Shown: in pieces, positions 7,181 to 15,651 of the stretch
How the letters are laid out: each line of letters starts with the position of its first letter
Position numbering within the stretch: the first letter of the stretch is position 1
DNA from: JAZDCJ01 sp036311985
GTDB taxonomy: Bacteria; Actinomycetota; Actinomycetes; Actinomycetales; Micrococcaceae
Strand: one strand, 5' to 3'
Assembly: GCF_036311985.1 (NCBI RefSeq)
Contig: NZ_JAZDCJ010000006.1
DNA: 64,000 nt
The notes under the pieces: generated by a model
Database searches by the model: none
What the model was told of the DNA's origin: nothing
What the model saw: only the letters and a program-made list of their open reading frames with translations
Program-made: the position numbers and the translations under genes

Positions 7181-8062
7181 ATGATGCACACCCAAGCCAC
7201 CGCCCCCGCGGCCCCCACCGCCACGGCGCCGGACGGACGCCGACGGTTTCCCTGGACCACCGTCGGCCGGACGGCCCTCCTGGTCCTGGCCGCCGTGCTG
7301 ACGCTCGGCCCCGTGATGTGGACCCTGTCCACCTCCCTGCGGACTCCGGCCGAGTCGTTCGACCTGCCGCCGCAGTTCCTGCCCCTGGACCCGGACTTCT
7401 CCTCCTACGCGGAGGTGTTCCGGCAGATCGACATGGTCCGGCTGGTCCTGAACTCCGCGCTCGTCACGGGGCTCATCGCCGCCGGGCAGATGATGACGGC
7501 GGCGATGGCGGGCTACGCGTTCGCCCGCCTGAGCTTCCGGGGCAAGGGGGCGCTGTTCTCGATCGTCCTGGCCACCATGATGGTCCCCGTCCAGGTCACG
7601 ATCGTCCCGGTGTTCATGCTGATCCGCGGCATGGGCCTGTCCGACACCCTGCTCGCCCTCATCATCCCCGCCATCCCGACGGCGTTCGGCACCTTCCTCA
7701 TGCGGCAGTACTTCATGGGGGTGCCCGCCGAGCTCGCCGAAGCGGCACAGATCGACGGCGCGAGCCCGTGGCGCACGTTCTGGTCCGTCTACCTCCCGCT
7801 GGCCACGCCCGGCATGGCGATCGTCGGCATCCTGGCGTTCAACTTCCACTGGAACGAGTTCTTCCGGCCGCTCATCCTGACGATCTCCGAGGAGAACTTC
7901 ACGCTTCCCCTCGGCCTCGTCTCGCTGCAGGGCAACATGGGCACCGGGAGCATCTCCGTGGTCCTCGCCGGCGTCGTGTTGTCGATGCTGCCCGCCCTCG
8001 TCGTGTTCCTCTTCGGCCAGCGCAGCCTGCGCGAAGGCCTGACCGCCGGGGTCGGCAAGTAG
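7181..8062 (+). CDS. Sugar ABC transporter permease (MalG/UgpE type)
   Basis: The second permease subunit, 293 residues, six predicted transmembrane helices. The N-terminal 25 residues are alanine/threonine-rich and polar, and the first helix starts near residue 30. The EAA loop is AEAAQIDGASPWRTFWSVYL. The start could be either ATG of the pair at 7181/7184; GTGAGG lies just upstream. Together with the preceding permease it forms the channel for the sugar bound by the protein at 4805-6229. It is followed after about 95 bases by the GH32 gene, which probably belongs to the same transcript. Confidence 0.92.
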   Translation: MMHTQATAPAAPTATAPDGRRRFPWTTVGRTALLVLAAVLTLGPVMWTLSTSLRTPAESFDLPPQFLPLDPDFSSYAEVFRQIDMVRLVLNSALVTGLIAAGQMMTAAMAGYAFARLSFRGKGALFSIVLATMMVPVQVTIVPVFMLIRGMGLSDTLLALIIPAIPTAFGTFLMRQYFMGVPAELAEAAQIDGASPWRTFWSVYLPLATPGMAIVGILAFNFHWNEFFRPLILTISEENFTLPLGLVSLQGNMGTGSISVVLAGVVLSMLPALVVFLFGQRSLREGLTAGVGK

Positions 8063-8157
8063 CCCCGCCCGGACCCGTCCACCACCGCCTCCGGCCCCGT
8101 CCGGATCCCCGTTTCGCCGGCGACGCCCGGCCATCGACACCCCAGGAGCAGATCACC

Positions 8158-9531
8158 GTGACATCCGCCGCCGCCAGCGCCACCCGGGCACCGGTCCGAG
8201 ACCTTCCCACGATCCACCCGCGGCCCCGGGCCGGCTGGATCAACGACCCGAACGGCATCATCCGGCACGAGGGCCGGTACCACGTCTTCTTCCAGCACAA
8301 CCCCGGCTCGGCGCGGCACGGGGACATCGTCTGGGGCCACATGAGCTCCGCCGACCTGCTGGCCTGGGAGCAGCATCCGCCGGCCCTGCGGCCCCAGCCA
8401 GGGGAAGCCGACGCCGCCGGCTGCTGGTCCGGAGTGGCCGTGCTGGACGACGCCGGTCGCCCGACCGCCGTCTACACGGGGGTCACCGCCGACGGCGGAG
8501 CGTCCTCCGTGATCGTCGCGACGGGACGCCCGGGACTGGCCGGATTCGAGCAGCCCGGACGCCTCGCCACCGGGATGCCACCGGGCGAGCCGTTCACTGA
8601 CGTGCGGGACCCGTTCGTCTTCCACCACGGGGGGCGCCGCTACGCGATCCAGGGAGCGGGAAGCCCGGGCGGCGACCCCGCGATCCTGCTCTACGACGCC
8701 ACGGTCCTGGACGACTGGGTCTACCTCGGCACGCTCCTCGACTCCACCGATCCGCTGGCCGCGCGACTGGCGCCGGCCAACATCTGGGAGTGCCCGCAGC
8801 TCCTCGAGATCGACGGAACGTGGGTGCTCATCCTCTCGCTGTGGCGCAACGACGGCGGCGAACACCGCCTGAGCGGCGTGAGCTACCTGCACGGAGCGCT
8901 CGAGGCGGTCCCGGGGCAGGAGCCCGCCGGGCTCTCGCGGGCCGCCGTCGGTGCCGGTCCCGAGGTGGCCGGCCCGGCCGCGCCGGCCCTGCGCCTCGTG
9001 CCCGCCGGCGGCGGGGAGGTCGATTCAGGACCCGACTTCTACGCCCCGCAGGTCCTGCGCGAGGACGGGAGGGCGCTGCTCTGGGGCTGGTCCTGGGAGG
9101 GCCGGCCGCAAGAGGAATCCGACGCCGCCGGCTGGGCCGGGATGCTGACGCTGCCCCGCGAACTGGGGTTCTCGGGCGGCCGGCTCGTATCGGTGCCCGC
9201 CGCCGAGAACGCCGGATTCCGCCGCGGCCCGCTGGACTGGCGGGCCGGGGGAACGGTCCTGCCCGACGCGGCCGAGGTCCACCTCGACGCGGCGGACGGC
9301 GATGCCGAACTGGTCCTGGAGGGACCCGAAGGCACCGTGACCGTGGCGCGGCTGCCGATCGGGGACGGCCTGCGGATCGTCGTCGACGTCTCGATCGCCG
9401 AGGTCTTCCGGACGGGCTCGGTGCCGCACACCGTCAGGGCCTACCCGGGGGCGGGCCAGGCGTGGGCCGTCCGGGTCCCGGCCGGCGCCACGGGCCGGGC
9501 ATGGGAGCTCGCGGTCCCCTCGGCGGACTGA
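8158..9531 (+). CDS. Glycoside hydrolase family 32 beta-fructosidase
   Basis: A 457-residue GH32 enzyme hydrolysing terminal beta-fructofuranosyl bonds (sucrose, fructo-oligosaccharides or levan fragments). The three catalytic acids are visible: nucleophile D30 in WINDPNG, transition-state stabiliser D151 in RDP, and acid/base E211 in WECP. FQHNP follows the first motif as expected. The N-terminal five-bladed propeller is complete and a C-terminal beta-sandwich follows (about 330-457). There is no signal peptide, so it acts in the cytoplasm on imported sugar, in keeping with the transporter upstream. The GTG at 8158 was chosen because AGGAG lies 9 bases before it. Whether it prefers sucrose or longer fructans cannot be read from the sequence. 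Confidence 0.93.
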   Translation: MTSAAASATRAPVRDLPTIHPRPRAGWINDPNGIIRHEGRYHVFFQHNPGSARHGDIVWGHMSSADLLAWEQHPPALRPQPGEADAAGCWSGVAVLDDAGRPTAVYTGVTADGGASSVIVATGRPGLAGFEQPGRLATGMPPGEPFTDVRDPFVFHHGGRRYAIQGAGSPGGDPAILLYDATVLDDWVYLGTLLDSTDPLAARLAPANIWECPQLLEIDGTWVLILSLWRNDGGEHRLSGVSYLHGALEAVPGQEPAGLSRAAVGAGPEVAGPAAPALRLVPAGGGEVDSGPDFYAPQVLREDGRALLWGWSWEGRPQEESDAAGWAGMLTLPRELGFSGGRLVSVPAAENAGFRRGPLDWRAGGTVLPDAAEVHLDAADGDAELVLEGPEGTVTVARLPIGDGLRIVVDVSIAEVFRTGSVPHTVRAYPGAGQAWAVRVPAGATGRAWELAVPSAD

Positions 9532-9542
9532 GCCGGGCCGTG

Positions 9543-10592
9543 TTACGTCCGCGGCGGGGCCGTCGAGGCGCGTACCACGAGCGGGCACGGCACGCGGATG
9601 AGCGGCGCGCCGGCCCCGGCGCCACCCCGGGGGCCGGCCGCGGGCCGGCCCTCCAGCGCGTCCAGGAGCAGGCCCGCCGCGGCGGCGCCCATCTCCGCGT
9701 GGGGCAGGGCGACCGTGGTCAGGGACGGCACGAGGTGGGCGGCGAGGTGCTGCTGGTCGTCGTAGCCGATGACGGACAGCTCGTCCGGAACCGAGATCCC
9801 GTGCCGCGCGGCGTAGAGCATCACGCCCACGGCCACGCGGTCATTGGCGCAGACGATCCCCGTCGGGCGTTCCTCCGGGGAACCGCCGAGCAGGCGTGCG
9901 GCGGCCGCGTAGCCGTCGTCGACCTCCCACCCCGCCTCGAGGACGGTTCCCTCCGGAAGGCCGGCGGCGGAGACCGCGCGCCGGTAGCCCACGACGCGCT
10001 CGGGGCCGGCGTCGTTGTCGTCGCCCGCGGCCATCGCCAGGCGCCGGTGGCCGAGCGAGATCAAGTGGGCCGCCGCCGCCTGCCCGCCCTCGACCTCGGC
10101 CGGGACGACGCCGGGAAGCCGCCCCTGCGCGTCGCGGCAGTTCGCGAGGGCGGCAGGCTGGGAGAGCAGGCCGGAGGGCACGTCGAGGGTGCGGAGGGCG
10201 CCCGTGGCGTAGATGATCCCGTCCATGCGGCGGCGGACGAGCTCGGCGATGAGCTCCTGCTCCCGTTCCGGATGCCGGTCGGAGTCGGCGACGACGACGA
10301 GGTAGCCGCGCTCGGCGGCGGCGCTCGAGGCTCCCGAGACGACCTTGCCGGCGAACGGGCTGGAGACGATCTCGTCCGTCACGATCCCGAGGGTGAGGGA
10401 GCGCTGGTTGCGCAGGCTCACGGCCACGGGGTGCGGCGTGTAGTCGAGTTCCGCGGCGGCAGCCCGGATCCTCGACTGGGCCTCGGGGGCGACGTTGCCG
10501 TCCGCATGGCCGTTGAGGACCATGGAGACGGCGCTGCGGGACACGCCCGCGAGCTTGGCCACGTCGAGTGCCGTGGGGCGCCGCGCCTTCAT
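9543..10592 (-). CDS. LacI family transcriptional repressor
   Basis: A 349-residue regulator. Residues 7-28 are the LacI helix-turn-helix (TALDVAKLAGVSRSAVSMVL) with the adjoining hinge helix, followed by a periplasmic-binding-protein-like sugar-sensing domain (about 62-340). The start at 10592 has GGAGGGAG eight bases upstream; a longer reading frame lacks family similarity. It converges with the GH32 gene, their stops being 11 bp apart. It probably represses the binding-protein operon through the two palindromes at 4731-4794 and is released by a sugar ligand. It is the last of a leftward run (TetR, GNAT, LacI) with short gaps, so it may be cotranscribed with them. Confidence 0.93.
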   Translation of the reverse strand: MKARRPTALDVAKLAGVSRSAVSMVLNGHADGNVAPEAQSRIRAAAAELDYTPHPVAVSLRNQRSLTLGIVTDEIVSSPFAGKVVSGASSAAAERGYLVVVADSDRHPEREQELIAELVRRRMDGIIYATGALRTLDVPSGLLSQPAALANCRDAQGRLPGVVPAEVEGGQAAAAHLISLGHRRLAMAAGDDNDAGPERVVGYRRAVSAAGLPEGTVLEAGWEVDDGYAAAARLLGGSPEERPTGIVCANDRVAVGVMLYAARHGISVPDELSVIGYDDQQHLAAHLVPSLTTVALPHAEMGAAAAGLLLDALEGRPAAGPRGGAGAGAPLIRVPCPLVVRASTAPPRT

Positions 10593-10611
10593 GCCGAGCG
10601 CTCCCTCCGGG

Positions 10612-11076
10612 TCAGGACAGCTCCATGATGTATTCCTTGACGACCGCGGCACGGGCGTTGGCGAAGCCCTCGGCCTCGCCGACCACCTCGAAGCCGCGGC
10701 GCGTGAGGACCTTCTGCGAGCCGATGTTGTCGGTCACGACGCGGGCCCGGATGGGGCGCTGCGTGAACTCGGCGAGGAACGCGTCGACGGCGCTCGTGGT
10801 GATGCCCTGGCCCCAGAACTCCTTGGCCGTCCAGAAGCTGATCTCCGGCACCCCGTCGTTGGGGTAGGCCAGGACCGAGCCGACCACGCGCCCGTCGTGT
10901 TCGATGGTGCGCACCGTGATCTCGGGGTCGTTCAGGATCAGTCCCCAGTGGTGGTCGAACACGCCGCGGTCGGCGGGGTTCTTGGCGGTGAAGGCGGCCA
11001 TGAGGTTGGCCTCGGGGTCCTGCTGGTGCTCGAAGAACCAGTCAAGGTCCGTGGCCTCGACGGGGCGTAGCTTCAC
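10612..11076 (-). CDS. GNAT family N-acetyltransferase
   Basis: A 154-residue single-domain GNAT of the RimJ/RimL-like type. KLRPVEATDLDWFFEH is the usual first strand and helix; the acetyl-CoA-binding segment is seen around FWTAKEFWGQGITTSAVDAF, followed by NIGSQKVLTRRGFEVVGE, the common C-terminal motif. The GTG at 11076 gives the natural N-terminus and has GAGAGG upstream. Substrate unknown. It lies 19 bp upstream of lacI and 40 bp downstream of the TetR gene, on the same strand as both, so the three may form one transcript. No link to sugar or leucine metabolism is evident. Confidence 0.88.
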   Translation of the reverse strand: MKLRPVEATDLDWFFEHQQDPEANLMAAFTAKNPADRGVFDHHWGLILNDPEITVRTIEHDGRVVGSVLAYPNDGVPEISFWTAKEFWGQGITTSAVDAFLAEFTQRPIRARVVTDNIGSQKVLTRRGFEVVGEAEGFANARAAVVKEYIMELS

Positions 11077-11116
11077 GGTGGTTGCCTCTCTCGATGCGGT
11101 GGTGGGGTCCTTCGTC

Positions 11117-11725
11117 CTAGGGTACCGGCGCGGAGAGGGCGGCACGCGCCATCGCCGTCAAACGGAGTCTCCGGGCGTCGGGATCGCTGTCCGTGCGGTG
11201 GGTCGAATGCGGAGTCGAGTTCAGCAGGCCGAAGACCGCCTGGGCGCGGAACCGGGCGGCGGCCCGGTCCTCCCGTGGGTGCAGCCGCAGCAGCTCGTCC
11301 GCCCACACGTCGATGTAGGCGCGCTGGAGCCGGCGGACCTCGGCGGCGTCGCCGTCGGACAGGCTGGCGAGGTCCCGGTCCTGGACGCGGATGACGTCCC
11401 GGTGTCCCAGCGCGAACTCGGCGTGGAAGTCCACGAGCCGGGCGAGCACCTCCGCGGCCCCTCCACCCGCTCCGGCGACCGAGCGTCCGCCGTCGAGCAG
11501 GTCCGCGCTGACGCCCGTGAGCAGGGCGCCCAGGACGGCCGACTTGCCGGGGAAGTGGCGGTAGACGGCGGGGCCGCTGATGCCCGATGCCGCGCCGAGG
11601 TCCTCGATCGAGACCCCGTTGTAGCCGTGGAGCGCGAAGAGCCGCGCGGCCTCGGCGAGCAGCGTCGAGCGGCGGCTGGCCTTGGCGCGGCCGCGCTCCG
11701 TGGGGGCCTGGTCGGTGTCGGTCAT
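11117..11725 (-). CDS. TetR family transcriptional regulator
   Basis: A 202-residue TetR protein. The DNA-binding domain (about residues 17-65) has the helix-turn-helix NGVSIEDLGAASGISGPAVY followed by RHFPGKSAVL, the family hallmark. The C-terminal ligand domain is variable. The ATG at 11725 has AAGGAG about 14 bases upstream, and upstream in-frame codons look non-coding. It is divergent from the acyl-CoA carboxylase operon, and two matching 16-bp palindromes lie between them, so it is most likely the local repressor of leucine (or related acyl-CoA) catabolism, relieved by an acyl-CoA. The ligand is inference. Confidence 0.92.
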   Translation of the reverse strand: MTDTDQAPTERGRAKASRRSTLLAEAARLFALHGYNGVSIEDLGAASGISGPAVYRHFPGKSAVLGALLTGVSADLLDGGRSVAGAGGGAAEVLARLVDFHAEFALGHRDVIRVQDRDLASLSDGDAAEVRRLQRAYIDVWADELLRLHPREDRAAARFRAQAVFGLLNSTPHSTHRTDSDPDARRLRLTAMARAALSAPVP

Positions 11726-11798
11726 CGCGTGTCCTGCTCCTTGCGTCGTCGGGCGCGGCCGGATGTGGCGCGCGCCACGAATCCGGCTGGACATTCCA

Positions 11799-11840
11799 GT
11801 TAGCGACCACTAACCTCGATTTCAGTTAGCCGATGCTAAC
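11799..11840. promoter_or_regulatory. Twin TetR operators before the carboxylase operon
   Basis: Two related 16-bp palindromes, GTTAGCGACCACTAAC (11799-11814) and GTTAGCCGATGCTAAC (11825-11840), have centres 26 bp apart. They lie between the divergent TetR and acyl-CoA carboxylase genes, the classic place for TetR-family autoregulation and target control. Outer arms ACATTC (11791-11796) and GAATGT (11842-11847) are also complementary. The promoter boxes themselves are not clear. Confidence 0.72.
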
Positions 11841-11908
11841 CGAATGTCCCGTGCGGTCATCCTACGCCCCCGCGGCGCGGGCGCCCCCACTGCTACAGGA
11901 AGACGTCA

Positions 11909-13516
11909 ATGGAGACCCTGGTATCCCGCGTCGACGCCGGCTCCGGCGGCTTCGCCGCCAACGACGAGGCCCAGCGCGGCCTGGTCCGCGAGCTGCGCCA
12001 GCGGCTCGCCCGCGCCGCGCTCGGCGGACCCGAGGCCTCCCGGAAGCGCCACGTCGAACGCGGCAAGCTCCTGCCGCGGGACCGCGTCGACGCCCTGCTC
12101 GACGACGGCTCGCCGTTCCTCGAGATCTCGCCGCTCGCGGCCGAGGGCATGTACGACGGCGACAGCCCGGGCGCGGGCGTGATCGCCGGCATCGGACTGG
12201 TCCACGGCCGCCACGTCATGGTCGTGTGCAACGACGCCACGGTCAAGGGCGGGACGTACTACCCGATGACGGTCAAGAAGCACCTCAGAGCGCAGGAGAT
12301 CGCCCTCGAGAACGGGCTGCCGTGCATCTACCTGGTCGACTCGGGCGGGGCGTTCCTGCCCAAGCAGGACGAGGTCTTCCCGGACCGCGACCACTTCGGC
12401 CGGATCTTCTACAACCAGGCCAACCTCTCCGCCCGCGGGATCCCGCAGATCGCCGCCGTGCTCGGTTCCTGCACCGCCGGTGGCGCCTACGTCCCCGCGA
12501 TGAGCGACGAGACCGTGATCGTCCGGAACCAGGGCACGATCTTCCTCGGCGGGCCGCCCCTCGTGAAGGCGGCGATCGGGGAGGTCGTCACCGCCGAGGA
12601 GCTCGGCGGGGGCGAGCTGCACGCCCACGTCTCCGGCGTCGTCGACCACCTCGCCGAGAACGACGCCCACGCCCTGCAGATCGTCCGGGACATCGTCGAG
12701 ACGCTGCCGCCCGTCCCCGAGCCGGCGTGGGAGATCACGGCCGCCCAGGCACCGGCCGCGGACGAGTCCGAGCTGTACGGGGCGGTGCCCGTGGACGTCA
12801 ACGCGCGCTACGACGTCCACGAGGTCATCGCCCGGATCGTCGACGGCTCGGGCTTCCACGAGTTCAAGGCCGGCTACGGCGACACGCTCGTCACGGGCTT
12901 CGCCCGGATCCACGGGCACCGCGTGGGGATCGTCGCCAACAACGGCGTGCTGTTCTCCGAGTCCGCGCAGAAGGGCGCCCACTTCATCGAGCTGTGCGAC
13001 CAGCGGGGCATCCCGCTCGTCTTCCTGCAGAACATCTCCGGCTTTATGGTCGGACGGGACTACGAGGCCGGCGGGATCGCCCGCAACGGCGCCAAGATGG
13101 TGACGGCAGTGGCGACGTGCCGCGTGCCCAAGCTGACGGTCGTCATCGGCGGGTCCTTCGGCGCCGGGAACTACTCCATGTGCGGCCGCGCCTACTCGCC
13201 GCGCTTCCTGTGGATGTGGCCCGCCGCGCGGATCTCCGTGATGGGCGGCAACCAGGCCTCGTCCGTGCTGGCGACGGTCAAGCGCGACCAGATCGAGGGC
13301 CGCGGGGGCTCCTGGAGCGCCGAGGAGGAGGACGCGTTCACCGCGCCCATCAAGGAGCAGTACGAGTCGCAGGGCAGCCCCTACTACTCGACCGCCCGGC
13401 TCTGGGACGACGGGGTCATCGATCCCGCCGACACCCGCCGCGTCCTCGGCATGGCCCTGGACGTCTGCGCCCAACGACCCCTGCCGGAGACCTCCTTCGG
13501 CGTCTTCCGGATGTAG
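11909..13516 (+). CDS. accD1: Acyl-CoA carboxylase carboxyltransferase (beta) subunit, methylcrotonyl-CoA type
   Basis: The 535-residue carboxyltransferase subunit transfers carboxybiotin to an acyl-CoA. Both crotonase-like halves are present (about 45-280 and 295-530). The sequence is of the 3-methylcrotonyl-CoA carboxylase type, with markers such as NDATVKGGTYYPMTVKKHL, YLVDSGGAFLPKQDEVF and GNYSMCGRAYSPRFLW. Its reaction would be 3-methylcrotonyl-CoA to 3-methylglutaconyl-CoA in leucine breakdown. The biotin-carboxylase partner follows 12 bp downstream, then an acyl-CoA dehydrogenase, a MaoC hydratase and a CitE-like lyase, the same order as accD1-accA1-fadE19-Rv2499c-Rv2498c of M. tuberculosis. 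First gene of a TetR-controlled operon. Confidence 0.92.
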   Translation: METLVSRVDAGSGGFAANDEAQRGLVRELRQRLARAALGGPEASRKRHVERGKLLPRDRVDALLDDGSPFLEISPLAAEGMYDGDSPGAGVIAGIGLVHGRHVMVVCNDATVKGGTYYPMTVKKHLRAQEIALENGLPCIYLVDSGGAFLPKQDEVFPDRDHFGRIFYNQANLSARGIPQIAAVLGSCTAGGAYVPAMSDETVIVRNQGTIFLGGPPLVKAAIGEVVTAEELGGGELHAHVSGVVDHLAENDAHALQIVRDIVETLPPVPEPAWEITAAQAPAADESELYGAVPVDVNARYDVHEVIARIVDGSGFHEFKAGYGDTLVTGFARIHGHRVGIVANNGVLFSESAQKGAHFIELCDQRGIPLVFLQNISGFMVGRDYEAGGIARNGAKMVTAVATCRVPKLTVVIGGSFGAGNYSMCGRAYSPRFLWMWPAARISVMGGNQASSVLATVKRDQIEGRGGSWSAEEEDAFTAPIKEQYESQGSPYYSTARLWDDGVIDPADTRRVLGMALDVCAQRPLPETSFGVFRM

Positions 13517-13528
13517 GAGATGCCCTCC

Positions 13529-15649
13529 ATGACCCAGCAGCTGTTCCACACCGTCCTCGTCGCCAACCGGGGCGAGATCGCCGTCCGCGTCATCCGCACC
13601 CTGCGGCGCCTCGGGATCACTTCCGTCGCCGTCTACTCCGACGCCGACGCCGGCGCCCTCCATGTCCGCGAGGCGGACCTCGCCGTGCGGATCGGACCCG
13701 CGGCGGCCGCGCGGAGCTACCTCGACATCGCCGCCGTCGTCGAGGCCTGCCGGGCCACGGGAGCGCAAGCGGTCCACCCGGGCTACGGCTTCCTTTCCGA
13801 GAACGTCGACTTCGCCCGCGCCCTCGAGGACGCCGGGATCGTCTTCATCGGCCCCGACGTCCACTCGATCAACCTCATGGGCGACAAGATCCGGTCCAAG
13901 AACCACGTGGCCTCCCACGGCGTGCCGGTGGTGCCGGGGATCGCGGAGCCCGGGCTCTCCGACGACCAGCTCGTCGAGGCCGCGGCCGGGGTCGGCTACC
14001 CGCTGCTCATCAAGCCCTCGGCCGGCGGCGGCGGCAAGGGCATGTTCGCCGTCGAGTCCCCGGAGGAGCTCCCGGCCGCCCTCGCGAGCGCCCGGCGCAC
14101 CGCCCGCGGCGCGTTCGGCGACGACACGCTGTTCCTCGAGCGGCTCGTGCGCAGCCCACGCCACATCGAGGTGCAGGTCCTCGCCGACCGGCACGGGCAC
14201 ACCGTCCATCTGGGCGAACGCGAGTGCTCGCTGCAGCGCCGCCACCAGAAGGTCATCGAGGAAGCGCCGTCCCCGCTCCTCGAGGGCCTGGCGGACGGTC
14301 CGGCGCTCCGGGAGCGCCTCGGAGCCGCGGCCGTCGACGCCGCGCGGTCCGTCGGCTACGTCGGCGCGGGAACGGTCGAGTTCCTGGTCTCCGACGAGGA
14401 GCCGGGGGAGTTCTTCTTCATGGAGATGAACACCCGCCTGCAGGTCGAGCATCCCGTCACCGAGGAGGTCGTGCGCATCGGCGGCGGCCGGATCGACCTC
14501 GTCGAGTGGCAGCTCCGCGTCGCCGCCGGGCAGGAACTGGGCTTCGGGCAGGACGAGATCGGGCTCGAGGGCCACGCCGTGGAGGCGCGCGTCTACGCGG
14601 AGTCGCCCTCGAACGGCTTCCTGCCCTCCATCGGCGAGGCGTTCCACCTCGAGGAGCCCTCGGGAGACGGCATCAGGGTCGACTCCTCGCTCGGGACGGC
14701 CGGATGGGTCAGCGAGCACTACGACCCGATGATTGCCAAGGTCATCGCCTGGGGCCCAGGCCGCCCCGAGGCGCTGGACCGCCTCGACCGCGCGCTTGCC
14801 GCGACCGTGGTCCTCGGCGTCGAGACCAACCTCGAGTTCCTCCGCTCGCTCGTCGCGGACCCGGACGTCGCCGCCGGCCGCCTCGACACGACGCTCATCG
14901 ACCGCAAGGGCGTCGCACCGAAACGCGCGATCACCGGCTCGGAGCTCGCGGTCGCCGCGGCCCGATTCCTCGCCGACGAGGCGGGGCGGACGCCGGCCGG
15001 CGGGCGCGGCGGGCAGCCGGGACCGTGGGACGGGAACGACGACTGGCGCGTCGCGGGCCGCCGCTGCCGGGAGCTGCTGATCGACACGCAGGACGGCCCC
15101 CGCACGGTGCTGCGCCGCCCGGCGCCGGCCGGCCGCGGGGAGGTCCTGGAGGTCGACGGCGTCGAGCACGTCGTCGCACCCGCGGCGCCGGACGGACGGG
15201 CCCGCGTCGACGGCCGCGCCGTGCGGCTGACGGTCCGGACCACCGCATCCGACGGCTTCGGCGACGCCTGGGTCTCCGCGGAGGGCTGGAGCACCGTGGT
15301 CCGCCGCCCGGACCGCCGGGAGCTGCTGCACCGCGCCCTGTCGGCGATCGAGCGGGGGGAGTCGGCCGGGGATCCGGAGGCGCGCTCCCCGATGCCCGGA
15401 ACGGTCGTCTCCGTCTCCGTCGCCACGGGGGACCACGTCGTCGCCGGCCAGCAGCTGATCGGCGTCGAGGCCATGAAGATGGAGCACCCGCTCACGGCGG
15501 CCGTGTCCGGCGTCGTCACCCTCCATGCCGCCGTCGGCGAGCAGGTCCGGAAGGACCAGGTCCTCGCCACCGTCCACCCCGACCCCGAGCCCGAACCGGA
15601 TCCGGCCACCGCCGGCGCCGCGCAGCAGACCACCACCACAGGAGCCTGA
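13529..15649 (+). CDS. accA1: Acyl-CoA carboxylase biotin-carboxylase/BCCP (alpha) subunit
   Basis: A 706-residue alpha subunit carrying biotin carboxylase (about residues 7-450) and a C-terminal biotin carrier domain (about 620-690) with the biotinylated lysine K650 in EAMKMEH. The carboxylase part shows TVLVANRGEIAVRV, the ATP-grasp glycine loop KPSAGGGGKGM and EMNTRLQVEHPVTE. It carboxylates its own biotin with ATP and bicarbonate for the preceding subunit. The start at 13529 was preferred over the ATG at 13520 because GGAG (13516-13519) is correctly spaced only for the former. Between the two domains lies the less conserved region typical of methylcrotonyl-CoA carboxylase alpha chains. 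Tail GlyAla/Thr-rich. Confidence 0.92.
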   Translation: MTQQLFHTVLVANRGEIAVRVIRTLRRLGITSVAVYSDADAGALHVREADLAVRIGPAAAARSYLDIAAVVEACRATGAQAVHPGYGFLSENVDFARALEDAGIVFIGPDVHSINLMGDKIRSKNHVASHGVPVVPGIAEPGLSDDQLVEAAAGVGYPLLIKPSAGGGGKGMFAVESPEELPAALASARRTARGAFGDDTLFLERLVRSPRHIEVQVLADRHGHTVHLGERECSLQRRHQKVIEEAPSPLLEGLADGPALRERLGAAAVDAARSVGYVGAGTVEFLVSDEEPGEFFFMEMNTRLQVEHPVTEEVVRIGGGRIDLVEWQLRVAAGQELGFGQDEIGLEGHAVEARVYAESPSNGFLPSIGEAFHLEEPSGDGIRVDSSLGTAGWVSEHYDPMIAKVIAWGPGRPEALDRLDRALAATVVLGVETNLEFLRSLVADPDVAAGRLDTTLIDRKGVAPKRAITGSELAVAAARFLADEAGRTPAGGRGGQPGPWDGNDDWRVAGRRCRELLIDTQDGPRTVLRRPAPAGRGEVLEVDGVEHVVAPAAPDGRARVDGRAVRLTVRTTASDGFGDAWVSAEGWSTVVRRPDRRELLHRALSAIERGESAGDPEARSPMPGTVVSVSVATGDHVVAGQQLIGVEAMKMEHPLTAAVSGVVTLHAAVGEQVRKDQVLATVHPDPEPEPDPATAGAAQQTTTTGA

Positions 15650-15651
15650 GC

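Noticed and set aside
11906..15577. 1223-codon open frame on the minus strand
   Set aside because: Antisense shadow of the two carboxylase subunits; Leu/Asp/Gly/Arg-biased composition and no recognisable motif.
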